A stretch of 64,000 nt of DNA from Sweltsa coloradensis (GCA_024449915.1 JAMZAV010000915.1:496001-560000), one strand, 5' to 3'. Counted from the stretch's first letter, positions 53,214 to 63,915 are shown. Numbers and translations are program-made. The notes: generated by a model from the sequence alone, not told the origin.

Positions 53214-53730
53214 TGCGCGCGCTCAGGTGTTAATGATTTCTGCCAAATGGTTGGTAATATCATAACTAAATTTTAAACTAGTGTTAATGAAGTACTTTTA
53301 TATGATATGACAAAAAATAAGCCTTAAAATCCATTGCAAGACATAAATCCAAAACGTGAAAAAATGGGAAATCCAAAACTTTGATTTCAATTTTTTATCT
53401 TACGATAAAACCAAATTTACCTGTGTGTTCACATTGATTTAAATGTTGATATCCAGGATGCAAATTTGCATTAAAACAAATCTGTATGCTTGGAATAAAT
53501 TCACTAATTTTACCAAAATGGGAGTATATTAGTACAGTGATAATTCACTAATTTTTTATTCAAAATCAATGCATTATTTGAGCATATGCATACTGGATAA
53601 CGGATTTATTCTTTATTAACGAGTGTGAAATTTGATAACGGTATTGTAAACAGTAAAAAAGAAAGAAAAAAAAAAGCTGAGCGCCTAAACTCGTCTCCCC
53701 GCCAATCTCAGCGACTCCTCTGAAGGAAAC
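53214..53730 (+). repeat. Interspersed repeat family K (copy 2)
   Basis: Same family as 19199-19735, with shared AAGTACTTTTATATGATA, AAACGTGAAAAAATGGGAAA, GTGTGAAATTTGATAACGGT and GAGCGCCTAAACTCGTCTCC. It starts with GCGCTCAGGTGTTAATGATT. Confidence 0.6.
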
Positions 53731-53930
53731 ATTGGCAGACGGCATTAAATATGTCAAATAACAGTTTCTTATCGTGTATAGCTGCAGTCAGGTGCGTGCA
53801 GCGTTGAACCAAGCATATAAGCTTTTTATTCGCAATAATGACAGATTTTACACTTTCAAAGCCGTCTGCCAATGTTTCTTTAACTTAATAAACAACAACA
53901 TACAGCAAATATCTAAGTAATTTCTACTTT

Positions 53931-54366
53931 GACATTTTTTTATTTATCGGGTTGTTTCGTAGCGGCGGTAGTGATATCTTTCTGTCGACGTTTCGAAGAC
54001 CATGTTGTCTTCTTCTTCAGGACTTGAAATATGATAGAAGTTTGTGAAATTCCTCTTGTTTCTTGTTATTGTTTTTTCCCCTATTGTTACTATTAAAGTT
54101 TTTTGATTGGTTAACCTAAATATAATAAATAAATATAATATTTCCTAAATAACCAATCAAAAAACTTTAATAGTAACAATAGGGAAAAAAACAATAACAA
54201 GAAACAAGAGGAATTTCACAAACTTCATATCATATTTCAAGTCTTGAAGAAGAAGACAACATGGTCTTCGAAACGTCGACAGAAAGATATCACTACCGCC
54301 GCTACGAAACAACCCGATAAATAAAAAAAATGTCATCAACGGGTAGCGAGACATTTAAAAGTTTTA
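53931..54366. mobile_element. Penelope-like palindromic insertion with 13-bp target duplication
   Basis: The arms (53931-54118 and about 54150-54334) are nearly identical inverted repeats, including CGGGTTGTTTCGTAGCGGCG and ATCTTTCTGTCGACGTTTCG. The element is flanked by a perfect 13-bp direct repeat TAATTTCTACTTT (53918-53930 and 54367-54379). In one orientation the arms read CCTGAAGAAGAAGACAACAT then GGTCTTCGAAACGTCGACAG, a CTGANGA-stem-GAAA arrangement like the element at 22156. No reverse transcriptase is present. Confidence 0.55.
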
Positions 54367-54379
54367 TAATTTCTACTTT

Positions 54380-54905
54380 ATTTGGTGTCATGAAAATTAG
54401 AGGTGGCAGCTCAGTTGCTTTTATCACTAAAGTTGTTGCATTCGATTGATTGTTGTCACTTTCAATTGATTACTGTTGCTTGTCCCTGTCGATCGACTGT
54501 TGTCACAATTAGTAAATTACAGTATGTATCCCCAGAGCCTACACTAGTGTCTAGTAGTTACATTAGGCCTTCATGAACTAGGAGCATTCAGAGCTCAGCA
54601 TAACCAACATCTGCTACTTAATATTGTGTCTGCTATGCCAGGAATTAGAAAGGAATTGTGGAGTTCGAAATTAATGTAAAAAGTCGGTCATAAATTAATT
54701 GTTGATTTACTATCATAATTATGAAAAATAATACCAAAAAAATTGAATTCCTAAAATTTTTTTTACCGATGTCAAATAACAAATTTGCTATTGTTTATTC
54801 TGGATTAACAGGGCTCGATTTTGATTTGTAGTAATTTATCTTTTACATCAACCTAAAACTACATACTTGAACAAGTATTAAGATTAGGGTTTGAAGAAAA
54901 ATTTA
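54380..54905. other. No feature seen
   Basis: AT-rich DNA. A short TTGTTGTCACTTTCAATTGA-type reiteration at 54425-54510 is weak. Confidence 0.4.
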
Positions 54906-54907
54906 TG

Positions 54908-55268
54908 AATGCAGAAGATCCAGGGTTCGATTCCCGCCAAAGTCAGAAGTTTTTTAACTTCTGATTTGGACTTAAGTCCATCAGTTCGTGTCTTAGGAGT
55001 TTGTAAATGGTGACTTTGGAGCCGTGTTAGCAACGAAGCACATAATAAATTCAGAGTTGTTCTGAATCGGCCTTGTTGATTCTGGCGTTGATCCGCGGGT
55101 GTTCGCACTGTCCATACCACTGATTGCTATATTTCCTATTAAAAATATCGATCTTTGGTTGGTTATCGCTCACTCGTCGATTGCGTCGGGGCCTACAGGG
55201 TAGGCTTAGTCGCTTTGATTTACTGTATATAACTGAGTGGGTAGACTCTAAATACAATTTATTTATTA
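54908..55268 (+). mobile_element. tRNA-derived SINE, 5'-truncated
   Basis: It starts inside the tRNA-like head (AATGCAGAAGATCCAGGGTT with box B GGTTCGATTCCCG) and runs to ACTGAGTGGGTAGACTCTAA and a TTTATTTATT tail. The CCCCCACTGAAAATCAG half of the 3' hairpin has been deleted in this copy. Confidence 0.75.
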
Positions 55269-56214
55269 TTTAATATAAGTCAGGTGGTAGGAGCTAGGTG
55301 GGGAACCTCCTTCCTACCCTATACAATGGGAGTTAAACCAAGAGTTTGTTTTCCGATGTCAATAAAGTAACACAGACTACAATAACTTTCTTGCTACCGA
55401 TAGTTGACTCCAACGGAAAATAATGTTGCTGCAAAACGCACTGTGACTACCAATACAAAGAGGGCTGTCCTAAAGATCAACACCTTCTGTATCTAACTCT
55501 GATGGAAGAGAAACTAGACTGATAAGCATGTGTGCGTTGAAATAATCCTAAACATTTCTGGGTATAAAGATTGTGCACAAATCTGTCAGTGGAAAAATGT
55601 ACAACGATGTACAGCTAAGCTAGAGGAAGATAGAGGCAATGAAAAATAGTAATTTAAAAATAAAATTATAAGCCCACTACGTAAATCACAAATTCTGCAT
55701 TGATCTGCACAAAAATAAACTAATTTTGATTTTTGACCAGCTTTTTTGTGATTTGTGATTCTATTTGAGCCATTCATTTGAGTTGCAGGTCAACTGTTGT
55801 TTTTCAACTCAACTATTGCATACACATTCTACAAAATAGTGTTGCTTTACCATCAGTTATTGGATAAAAAATTCACAAATGGTAATAGCCTACGGCCTAG
55901 GCCTACGGTTCGGTCCCATTATTTTCCTTTTTTTTAGTCTAAAAATAAAATTGAGTCTGCGGTTACCCTAACATTTTCTTGTGACTTACTAATTTCTACT
56001 TCCGACTTTTGGGCGGCGATCGTAATACATTGATTTAGAGTTTCGAAATAAATGTTAGTGTTGTTGAAATAATACTAAAACTCGCTACGAATATGGAATG
56101 TACACAACGGCATAAAAAGCAATACTGTAATGTATAGTTATGTGTAATCCTAATGTGTGCTAGCTAATGAGGTTGAGAAAATGAGAACCAGAGCATTCAT
56201 AAAACTAGGAAGCT
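55269..56214. other. No gene seen
   Basis: Contains words shared with 24292-24477 (ACACATTCTACAAAATAG at 55822; GGCGATCGTAATACATTGAT at 56012) in swapped order. No exon was found. Confidence 0.35.
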
Positions 56215-56783
56215 TTGTAAACGCTTTTTTTAGTTGCGTTGATGGATGAGCTTTTTTGTAAGTTTTTAGTTTGCGTGGGATCTCTTTACTTTTGCAAGTG
56301 CTTTTTGAACGCATTGTGGGTGATTGTTGCCAAGTTTCTATTGTAACTTGTTAATTATTATTTACCTCAAAAAACTTATATTAAAAACTTTATTTCTATG
56401 GATTCTGGCTAACTTTTCAACTTTTTCTTTCAAAATGCAATGCATCACCATTACCTTAATGTCCATGTAAAATATGAACGCTGTAGCCCCACCCGTTTGG
56501 TCAGAATGGCCCAAATGTACAAAATATCGCTAAAAATAAAAAAATCGTAAAAGTACAATATTTATAAGAAATATTTCTTTGATTGTAACCAAAAACGTGG
56601 CAGGTCTTAGTTTAGAGATTTCGAAGGTCCCCTCCAATTTTCATCAAGATCGCATATGCCGTTTGCCCGGTAGAAAGCGAACAAACAGACAAAAATAAAA
56701 AAAACAAGCAAAGAAAAAAAAAACGCCCGAGCTAAATTTTTGAGGGGGTCAGTGAAATTGAAGTCTTCGCTTTGCTCATCCAA
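56215..56783 (-). mobile_element. HINE family D (copy 2)
   Basis: On the minus strand it starts TTGGATGAGCAAAGCGAAGA at 56783 and ends GCTCATCCATCAACGCAACT, then AAAAAAGCGTTTACAAAGCT and TCCTAG at 56215. The body (ACTTCAATTTCACTGACCCC; CTACCGGGCAAACGGCATAT; GGTGGGGCTACAGCG) matches 12379-13803 without that copy's internal duplication, so it is closer to the basic unit. Confidence 0.65.
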
Positions 56784-57017
56784 TTAAATTTAGGCATAAC
56801 AATAACATAATTTCTCTTACCATTACAAAAAAATTCTTGGGCATGATTTTTGCCTTTTTTGTGATTTAATTTGTGTGAAGACTATTTGTTACAATTTTGT
56901 TAGCGATTTAAACTTATGAAACGAATAAAAAATAAAGAAATAATTTTCTAGAGAAAGTGGATTTTTGTAGTTAACTACAGGTTTGTGTAAAATCATCCAA
57001 TTTTGTGACAAAAATGA

Positions 57018-57150
57018 CTTTGGAAGGAAGAAGATGGGAAAAGCCTAGGAAGAGATGAGAGAAGACCTACAGGCAAGAGTGAGCTGTGAAGATGTGGAAG
57101 GGAAACGATGGTCGGAGGATAGCAAAAAGTAGAAACATTTGTTTGCAAAT
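57018..57150 (+). pseudogene. Possible LINE polymerase C-terminal remnant
   Basis: A broken plus-strand reading contains GKPRKRW-like and EDLQARVSCEDVEGKRWSED-like words split over two frames. This resembles the basic RGRPRKRW...EDL...A.DR..WR end of CR1/I-type LINE proteins. Stops and frame changes interrupt it. Confidence 0.3.
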
Positions 57151-57341
57151 ACAAGCTGACACTGACAGAAACGGGAAACGGCGATATATGACGATCGTCA
57201 TTAAAACGTCACTTTAAATGATTGGAGGAGCAAACAAGATTCAGTGTCTCATTTTGAAGTGAAAATCAAATTATTTCAGAACCTAGTAGTGTGAAATTGT
57301 TGGAAGAAATCACAATGGACGTTAATTACATTAATGAACGA

Positions 57342-58050
57342 TTATCAAGCGAGCGTTTCCATTTGACTCTGCCGGAAAAAATAGTCACTGGTTTTGTTTT
57401 GTTTTTTTTGTTTTTTTTTTTATGTCTCGCCATGACGTTCGAACAGAGGTTCTGATCGAGTTGAAATTTGGACCATCCGCAAGCTTCGATCTGGATTGAA
57501 TGCCATTAGTTTTGTGGCAAAATCGTTCAAAAAGTTACAAAGTTACCAGTACATTAAAGTTAATCGAAAGTTTTTTTTCAAACTAAACGGCAACAAAATC
57601 TGAGGTGGCTAAATTATTTAGAATGTCCGTCCGGTCACGAATATGTTAATTTTATTTTGATCCGATAAGTAGTGTAGATGGAAATTACATTTTAACAAAA
57701 GTAACGTTACCATGGCAACGAAAAGTTGCACGAGGTTTCTGGCCACTATGCACTGCCACCTAGAAGTAATCAAAATACTATCGAGGAAGCAGTGTATTAT
57801 TTGTTTCCAAAGAGTTAAAATAGTTTTCCCAAGGAAATGATGTCAAGGTCCTCTAGATGGTGCGGATTTTATCCACAAAGTAAAGGTTTACCCATGGGTT
57901 TACCCAAATACCTTGGCAATAATAAATAATATTGGAAACATGGCCCCGTGGACAGTGAACGTCGCAAATTTAAAATTTTTAAGAAATGTGCAATGTGGGT
58001 CTAGCTAGCACGTGCTCGCTTATCAACGCGTCCAACTGAGCGTTTCCTAG
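57342..58050 (+). mobile_element. HINE / Helitron2-like element, family B
   Basis: It starts TTATCAAGCGAGCGTTTCCA. It ends with GTGCTCGCTTATCAACGCGT, then CCAACTGAGCGTTTCCTAG at 58050, followed by T. AACGC and GCGTT flank a 10-base loop just before CCTAG. The subterminal GAGCG/CTCGC pairing and terminus match families A, C and D, but the body (ATGTCTCGCCATGACGTTCG; GAATATGTTAATTTTATTTT) is unrelated. Confidence 0.55.
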
Positions 58051-58247
58051 TTAAACAATAATATCAATCGTGTGCATTCCTTTTAAGTATTGAAGAGAGG
58101 TGGGTTCAACATGCAGGAAAGATATCAAGGTGAAATGTGTGAAGAATTTGAGCCAATTGTTATGATGGAACGACATCTAGTTTACATTTATGTGAGCATT
58201 TCCTAAATCCAGCTAGCATGATGTGAAACTTTGAAAGGTTGTCAAGC

Positions 58248-58670
58248 AAATAAATAAATAAATTGTATTTAGAGTCTACCCACTCAGTTATATTAACTGA
58301 TTTTCAGTGGGGGACAGTAAATCAAAGCGACCAAGCCAACCCTGCAGGCCCCGACGCAATCGACGAGTGAGCAATAACCAACCAAAGATCGATATTTTTT
58401 TAATAGGAAATATATCAATCAGTGGTGTGGACAGTGCGAACACCTGCAGATCAACGCCAGAATCAACAAGGCCGATTCAGAACAACTCTGAATTTATTAT
58501 GTGCTTCGTTGCTAGGACGGCTCCAAAGTCACCGTTTACAAACTCAGACAAGAACTGATGGATTTAAGTCCAAATCGGAAGTTAAAAAACTTCTGACTTT
58601 AGCGGCAATCACACCCTGGACCTTCTGCATTGGAAGCAGATACGCTAACCACAAGACCAACGAGCCACAC
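58248..58670 (-). mobile_element. tRNA-derived SINE, full-length copy (minus)
   Basis: The minus-strand start is GTGTGGCTCGTTGGTCTTGT with box A GGTTAGCGTATCTGC. Box B is mutated (GGGTGTGATTGCC). The 3' hairpin and an AAATAAATAAATAAATTG tail (plus reading) are intact. This copy and 50671-51093 define the 5' end of the family. Confidence 0.8.
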
Positions 58671-58746
58671 AAGGTAACACACACAAGGAAGCACTTCTTT
58701 TATATGGAAAGTTTGTAAACTAATAAAGAAATTAAAAAACTCTTAT

Positions 58747-58812
58747 CTCAGACGGGTATCGAACCCCGGTCTACCGATTGCCAGTCAGGCGCTTTATAAG
58801 TTGTTTCAGATT
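58747..58812 (-). repeat. tRNA-like 3' half
   Basis: On the minus strand AGCGCCTGACTGGCAATCGG and then GACCGGGGTTCGATACCCGT give an anticodon-arm and T-arm, but the D arm is not recognisable. It is a tRNA-derived fragment. Confidence 0.4.
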
Positions 58813-58815
58813 AGT

Positions 58816-59880
58816 CCAGAAAAGTATCAATTTTTGCCATTTTACCAATTTCCAAATACTAATAAAAATGGATATTATTAAATAGATAGACTATACCTTA
58901 ACTATATCTTATCATAGCAAATATGCCAGTAGTAACCATTTTAACTGATATTCAAGGAATAAGCATGTTATTTAGACTTCAATTGTTGGATGAGATGGTT
59001 GAAATGATGTTTGCTTAAGAAGGGAGGGCTTCTATTGGTGTTGTGGGAGATGTAGGCCCGAGAATGATTGGGGGGTAGGGGGGGGAGTCGTATTGAATAG
59101 TTTGGAGGATACAGGGGTGAGTGATAGGTGTAAGGTACTGGTTCAGCAGGGGATTTGCAAATTTTTGACAACATTGGGAGGGAGAAGGTAGGAACGGATT
59201 TTGTTTGCAACGGTCTGGGTCACTATTCTGTCGGTCCTTGTCACGTTCCAAGATTTAAAAAAACAAACATGACCTCCAATTGACTTGCATTTATTGGATG
59301 ACACTACCCCCAACAGTGATAATACAGAAAGTCATGGTGTCAGGGGGATGGGGCTAACCTCACTCAAAAGGGAAAATTTTCTAACCCCGCACCATCACCA
59401 AAAGCGATAAATTGTATGGGGTTTTATTTGCGTCCGTATCTTTCTTTGACAACTATTGATAAATAAGCTGCAAGTGTTTTTTTAGTGTAATATTATATTA
59501 TAAACCAGAGAAAGTTTGGGCTGGATCTGAGGTAGCGGATGTGATGACTAAACATGGGATTCCGATAGTTGAGATGGCGATGGCGGTAGGAAACGGAGGG
59601 ATATGGGATAAAGTAAGAGAAAATACGGTGTTGCAGTAAGGTGGGGAAAATGTTCAAGGAATGCACAGGAAGTTGGCTAGAATGTAAGAATAGTTTCTGG
59701 AGGAAGGTTTGCAGCCAGGAGTGTAATAAGTGGAGATGCCAGAAAGTAGAATTTAGAGTCTGAATATTTTCACCTCAAGTTGGTAAAGAAACAAGTTTGC
59801 AGGATTTGGTTGAATCTTCTTTTTCAGTCAATTTCAATAAAGCACTTCAATGAGTTTACATGTTGCAATACCTAACATTT
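58816..59880. other. No secure gene; short protein-like frame at 59510-59640
   Basis: From about 59510 one plus-strand frame reads WAGSEVADVMTKHGIPIVEM then AMAVGNGGIWDKVRENTVLQ before a stop. The composition looks like real protein, but no splice acceptor or family is evident. It may be a transposon remnant. The proline-rich minus frames at 58968-59251 are mirror products of G-rich plus-strand DNA. Confidence 0.3.
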
Positions 59881-60648
59881 TTGGATGAGCGTAGCAAAGA
59901 TTCCATTTCACTACACCGGAGAAAAAAATCCAGAATGTTTTTCTTTTTTTTCCTGTATGTATTTTAGTTCGTCTGTTTACATGATTCCGGCTAAACCGAT
60001 ACTCCAAATTGCGATAAAATTTTCTGGAGACCTTCGAAATCTCTGAACTTAGAACTGCCACGTTTTTGAGCGCAACCGAAAAATTATTTCTCATGAAAAT
60101 CGCAATTTTACGTTTTTTTATTTTTATTTCTTCGACTTATAACACCTTGATGCTTTATCTGATTGTAGTGATTTTTGCACAGAACCTTAATTTTATGAAT
60201 AAATATTTTTGTGGGAAATTTGAGCGCAATCAAAAAATTATTTTTCTTGAAAATCCCAATTTTACGATTTTTTCGATTTAAAAACATTTCTTTGACTTAT
60301 AACACCTACATGCTTTATCCGATTGTATTGATTTTTTCACAGAACCTTAATTTTATTAATTTATATAATCATGTGACATTTGAACGCAATCGAAAAATAA
60401 TTTCTCATAAAAATCGCAATTTTACGATTTTTTCGATTTAAAAAAAAAAATCTTCAACTTATAACATCTACATGCTTTATCCGATTGTAATGATTTTTTC
60501 ACAGAACCTTAATTTTATGAATTAACTTATTTTTGTGAAATTTGAGGGCAATCGAAAAAAATTATTACTCATGAACACATGGCAGCTCAATGCACCAATT
60601 ACACTCATCCAACAACGCGCCTGAAAAAGCGTTTGCGAAGCTTCCTAG
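59881..60648 (+). mobile_element. HINE family A (copy 7)
   Basis: It starts TTGGATGAGCGTAGCAAAGA and ends ACACTCATCCAACAACGCGC, then CTGAAAAAGCGTTTGCGAAG and CTTCCTAG at 60648, followed by T. Its 3' end matches copies 1 and 3 (GAAGCTTCCTAG), whereas copies 2, 5 and 6 end GCGTTTTCCTAG, so family A has two terminal subtypes. Four internal repeats are present. Confidence 0.7.
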
Positions 60649-60699
60649 TGACAAGCATAATAGCATCTGTAGCACAGCATGCTATTTCCACATACCTAG

Positions 60700-60860
60700 T
60701 AATAAGGTAGTGGTTAAGACACATTTGTATGGGGCAGAAGTGCGGAGTCTGAATTTGAAGGGGAGTTCACAGAGATGGAGAAGGTGCAACGTAGAACAGC
60801 AAGAAAGTCACGGGGAGAGTTGTGAAGTGGGGATGGGAGGAGGGTTTACGAGTGTTTCTG
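60700..60860 (+). pseudogene. Possible LINE polymerase fragment
   Basis: The reading KVVVKTHLYGAEVRSLNLKG then SSQRWRRCNVEQQESHGE resembles the LLYGxExWxL...RLE..QRRxxRxxxG motif near the C-terminal end of many non-LTR reverse transcriptases. It is short and unaccompanied by an RT core. Confidence 0.35.
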
Positions 60861-60889
60861 TTGTGTTGGGTTGTAAGTCATTGTAGAGA

Positions 60890-61870
60890 AGAAGGGTGGA
60901 CAGGTTGTGTAATGTATAGTAGATAATTAAGGCAGAAGAGCGGATAGAGGACAAACGTGATATGCAACAGGAGCGACTTAATATAGTCTAAAATGCCACA
61001 GCCGAGGGATTACAGAACTGCCACCCTCATCCCCACTATGGCCACTGTGGTTAGATTATAATAACACATGACAGCTCTCTACAACCGATATTTGGCATTA
61101 AAACTGCTTTTGAAATTTTTTAACTAGAAGAGTCTTACAAAAAGTGCAACAATGATGAAAAAATTCATGATCATTCAAATACTGGCATCGAGGTTGGCAG
61201 GAATAGTGCACTAAATTTGAAATGAACAATACCAGCAAGAAAACAAGTCACTCTTTCAGCTAATTAATTATTACAAATTTCTTTTGATTATCTTTTACTC
61301 TGTGCTAATGCTAGTGCCTTTAGAAAAGTACTTTTTAATGATGAAATATCACAATTACGTAGATAGTCAAATTAGTTATTATGGGGTTTATGTTAATTGT
61401 CAAAGATGGCATGCCCATTCTCATCTCTTTCCTCGTTTATTGGCATTTTAAACTGACTCCGCATACAGAGGCAAGGGGATCATCCATGGAAGTTCCAGCG
61501 GAGTGTATTGGGAGCGTATCTGGTATGTTTTTGTGGAAAGGACTCTTAGGAAGTGGAATGACTTGCATGGGTATTTATTGTTGCTGGTACTTGTAAGTCT
61601 TTGGGGAGTTCAGGTCATGATTTAATTAGCCACCTGGGAACCCACTTGCAACCTGAAGTTAACTAGGTGTTCTATTTTTGGTTCTTACTGTTATAGACAA
61701 GTTCTTATATGGTACACGAAAAAAGTTGTTGAAATTGCGATTCTTCTTTGGGTTTGCTAAATTTTGTGGTTTTAAATGCCCTCATGAACCTACAATTTCA
61801 AGACATCTTGACTTCAAATATTGGATACAAGAAGTTGACATTTTGATAAAATTCAATTCAGAAATAAAAA
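60890..61870. other. No secure feature
   Basis: The plus-strand frame 61381-61596 (PAECIGSVSGMFLWKGLLGS; hydrophobic, cysteine-containing) ends next to a donor-like GTAAGTC at 61590, but no acceptor or family was found. Confidence 0.3.
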
Positions 61871-61874
61871 AAAT

Positions 61875-61940
61875 CCACTTCAGCCGGTTCGAACTTCGGT
61901 CTCCCGTTTGACATTCAGACGTTTTAACGATTAATGATAT
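61875..61940 (-). repeat. tRNA-like 3' half
   Basis: On the minus strand ACGTCTGAATGTCAAACGGG and AGACCGAAGTTCGAACCGGC form an anticodon-arm and a T-arm-like segment. The 5' half is degenerate. Confidence 0.35.
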
Positions 61941-62314
61941 TGTGAATTAAAGTTTCTCTAATTGTGCTATGTTCTCATTTCTCATATATCTATTAATAAT
62001 GAGCGATAGATGAGAACAAAAATGATTAAGGGTTGTTACCCATACAAAACTAAACAAGAAAATATTGGAGTGTAATTCAATGACACAAAGTAGGAAGAGT
62101 TTTTGTGGTATGGTTACAGAAGGATGGAGAAAGATGGAATTCCAATAAGAGAATAAGAACGTATATGGTGAGGAGGGGGGAGTGCAAAAGGGGAGGGCCC
62201 TTATGGGTGAAATGAAACAAACATATGAGAAAAGTAAAAAATTTCAATAATAAAAGGCTGAGAGGCGACGGGAAGAAGTTAAGAATGCTCATCTTAGTAG
62301 TATGTACCGAGAGG
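61941..62314. other. No feature seen
   Basis: No exon or repeat could be identified. The overlapping minus frame 62077-62469 runs into the neighbouring hAT element and is rejected. Confidence 0.4.
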
Positions 62315-62322
62315 CTATATAG

Positions 62323-62911
62323 TAGGGTGGGCCGAAAAAAATCATTTTTTTTCAAAAAAAGTCGTAATACCGCGGAAAAGTTGCGAATTGTGGAGACTAA
62401 AAAAAATTGTAATTTAAAAAAAAATCGGTTCATATCTTCCGGTTGCGCATGTGCTCTAAAGTTTTCCAAAATTTGGAAAAATTCATATTTTTGAGATAAT
62501 TTTTAACATTTTTAAATAAGTCTCTTCCCAAATGTGAAAGCTTGAATTTTTCAAATTTTAAATTTTCTTCTATTTTAAAACTATTAAAAATTATTGTAAA
62601 AATGTGAATTTTTCAAAAATTTTTGAAAACTTTACAGCACATGCGCGACTGGAAGATATTAACCGATTTTTTTAATTTATTTTTTACCCTTTTTAGTCTT
62701 CCCAATTTGCAACTTTTCCGCGGTATTACAACTAATTTTTTTTTTTAAATCCGATTTTTCCAAATTTTAGAAAAGTTAGAGCACATGCGCGACCGGAAGA
62801 TAAGAACCGATTTTTTGAATTGTTTTTGAATTTTTTTAGTCTCCTCAATTCGCAACTTTTCCGCGGTATTACGACTTTAAAAAAAAAAATGATTTTTTTC
62901 GGCCCACCCTA
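62323..62911. mobile_element. hAT-like MITE with perfect 8-bp target duplication
   Basis: The ends are TAGGGTGGGCCGAAAAAAAT at 62323 and ATTTTTTTCGGCCCACCCTA ending 62911. They are flanked by a perfect CTATATAG (62315-62322 and 62912-62919). The arms are about 150 bp. A partial extra copy of the right arm at 62632-62748 (ACATGCGCGACTGGAAGATA; AACTTTTCCGCGGTATTACA) makes an internal direct repeat. Confidence 0.8.
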
Positions 62912-62919
62912 CTATATAG

Positions 62920-63320
62920 TAGTAGTATGCACTAAAAGTCTGTAGCTCAAGTGTAACTTTTAGCCCCTACTCAATTCATTTTCAGACTGGTGTTTCATTG
63001 TTATTATCTGTTCAGACCTTTGACGATGAAGAACAATAACACAAAATCCATGTTTAGCGAGATTTGAACCAATACATATCTGTGCGGTAGGCCTTCCTAC
63101 TTTTAAGTTGTAGATTCTTAAATATGTACATATAGTTACTTTTTAAATATTAATGCAAAGCATTTCGGCTTGTATAGTGAACCCCTTCATACAGATTCTG
63201 AATATACTACGTAGATACAATTTGAACTGATTACGTTGCTCCAACTAAAGTTACACTCCGTATCTGCTCTAGTTTGCACAGGGATTTATTGTACAATGAA
63301 CTACTGAAATGAACTTGGGC
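62920..63320. other. No secure feature
   Basis: AT-rich sequence with a weak tRNA-like word near 63060. Contains AATAAA on the minus strand near 63282, within the 3' continuation of the minus-strand exon frame. Confidence 0.35.
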
Positions 63321-63324
63321 CTAC

Positions 63325-63478
63325 CAGGAGTAATCTGCTTGGACGCTGCTCGTAGCGAGAGGATCTCCATGTGAGCCGGTCTAGGAGCGGACTTCAGTCT
63401 TGAGATGGATGGAGAAGACAGTGAGGCGGGGACACACTTGGGGGGGTGCTTCATCGGGTGATGGGTGTTGTACGGCAG
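63325..63478 (-). CDS. Coding exon of an unrecognised minus-strand gene
   Basis: On the minus strand a strong acceptor (AAGTTTTCTTCTTTCCAG) opens an exon whose phase-0 translation reads LPYNTHHPMKHPPKCVPASL then SSPSISRLKSAPRPAHMEIL and SLRAASKQITPG. It is proline-, serine- and basic-rich, with GC-rich codon use unlike the surrounding AT-rich DNA, which favours true coding sequence. A usable donor (CCTG/GTAGGCC) lies at 63324. Without splicing the frame continues to a stop at 63269, overlapping an AATAAA. I do not recognise the family; the rest of the gene probably lies beyond 64 kb. Confidence 0.5.
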
Positions 63479-63864
63479 CTGGAAAGAAGAAAACTTGAAA
63501 TTAACAACTGTTGAAAGTTAAAACATGTTATCACAAGACTTCACTTCTGATCAAACTGATCATAATGCTACCATACTTTCCAAATTGCAATAGAGGCAAA
63601 ACCAAGATGTATGTGTAAAAGGGACTTGTTACATAAATGATAGAACTAGTTAGTTGAAAAAACAAAACCAATATTATTTGAGCCTCTCCACATTTTTGTA
63701 ACACCCTGCCAACTCCAAAAAATAACATTTTGTAAATGAACCCTTATAATAGCAAGACTGGGTGAGCTTTGGTTTCATTGTCATCACTACTAGGTCAAGC
63801 ATAACTGATATTATTTTAGCACTGCCGTACACAAACACTGCAACTTATGTTATTTCACTCAGAA
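63479..63864. other. Probable intron, no feature seen
   Basis: AT-rich sequence upstream of the minus-strand exon. The frame at 63531-63728 is hydrophobic and unsupported. Confidence 0.35.
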
Positions 63865-63915
63865 ATAGAATTTATTTATTTAACGTCTATCCTATTCAGT
63901 TAAAAAACTGATTTA
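63865..63915 (-). repeat. SINE tail fragment (minus)
   Basis: TTTATTTATTTAACGTCTAT and CCTATTCAGTTAAAAAACTG match, in diverged form, the tail and hairpin of the tRNA-derived SINE. Confidence 0.4.

Noticed and set aside
58968..59251. Proline-rich minus-strand protein frames
   Set aside because: They reflect antisense of a G-rich plus-strand stretch, with no domain or splice evidence.
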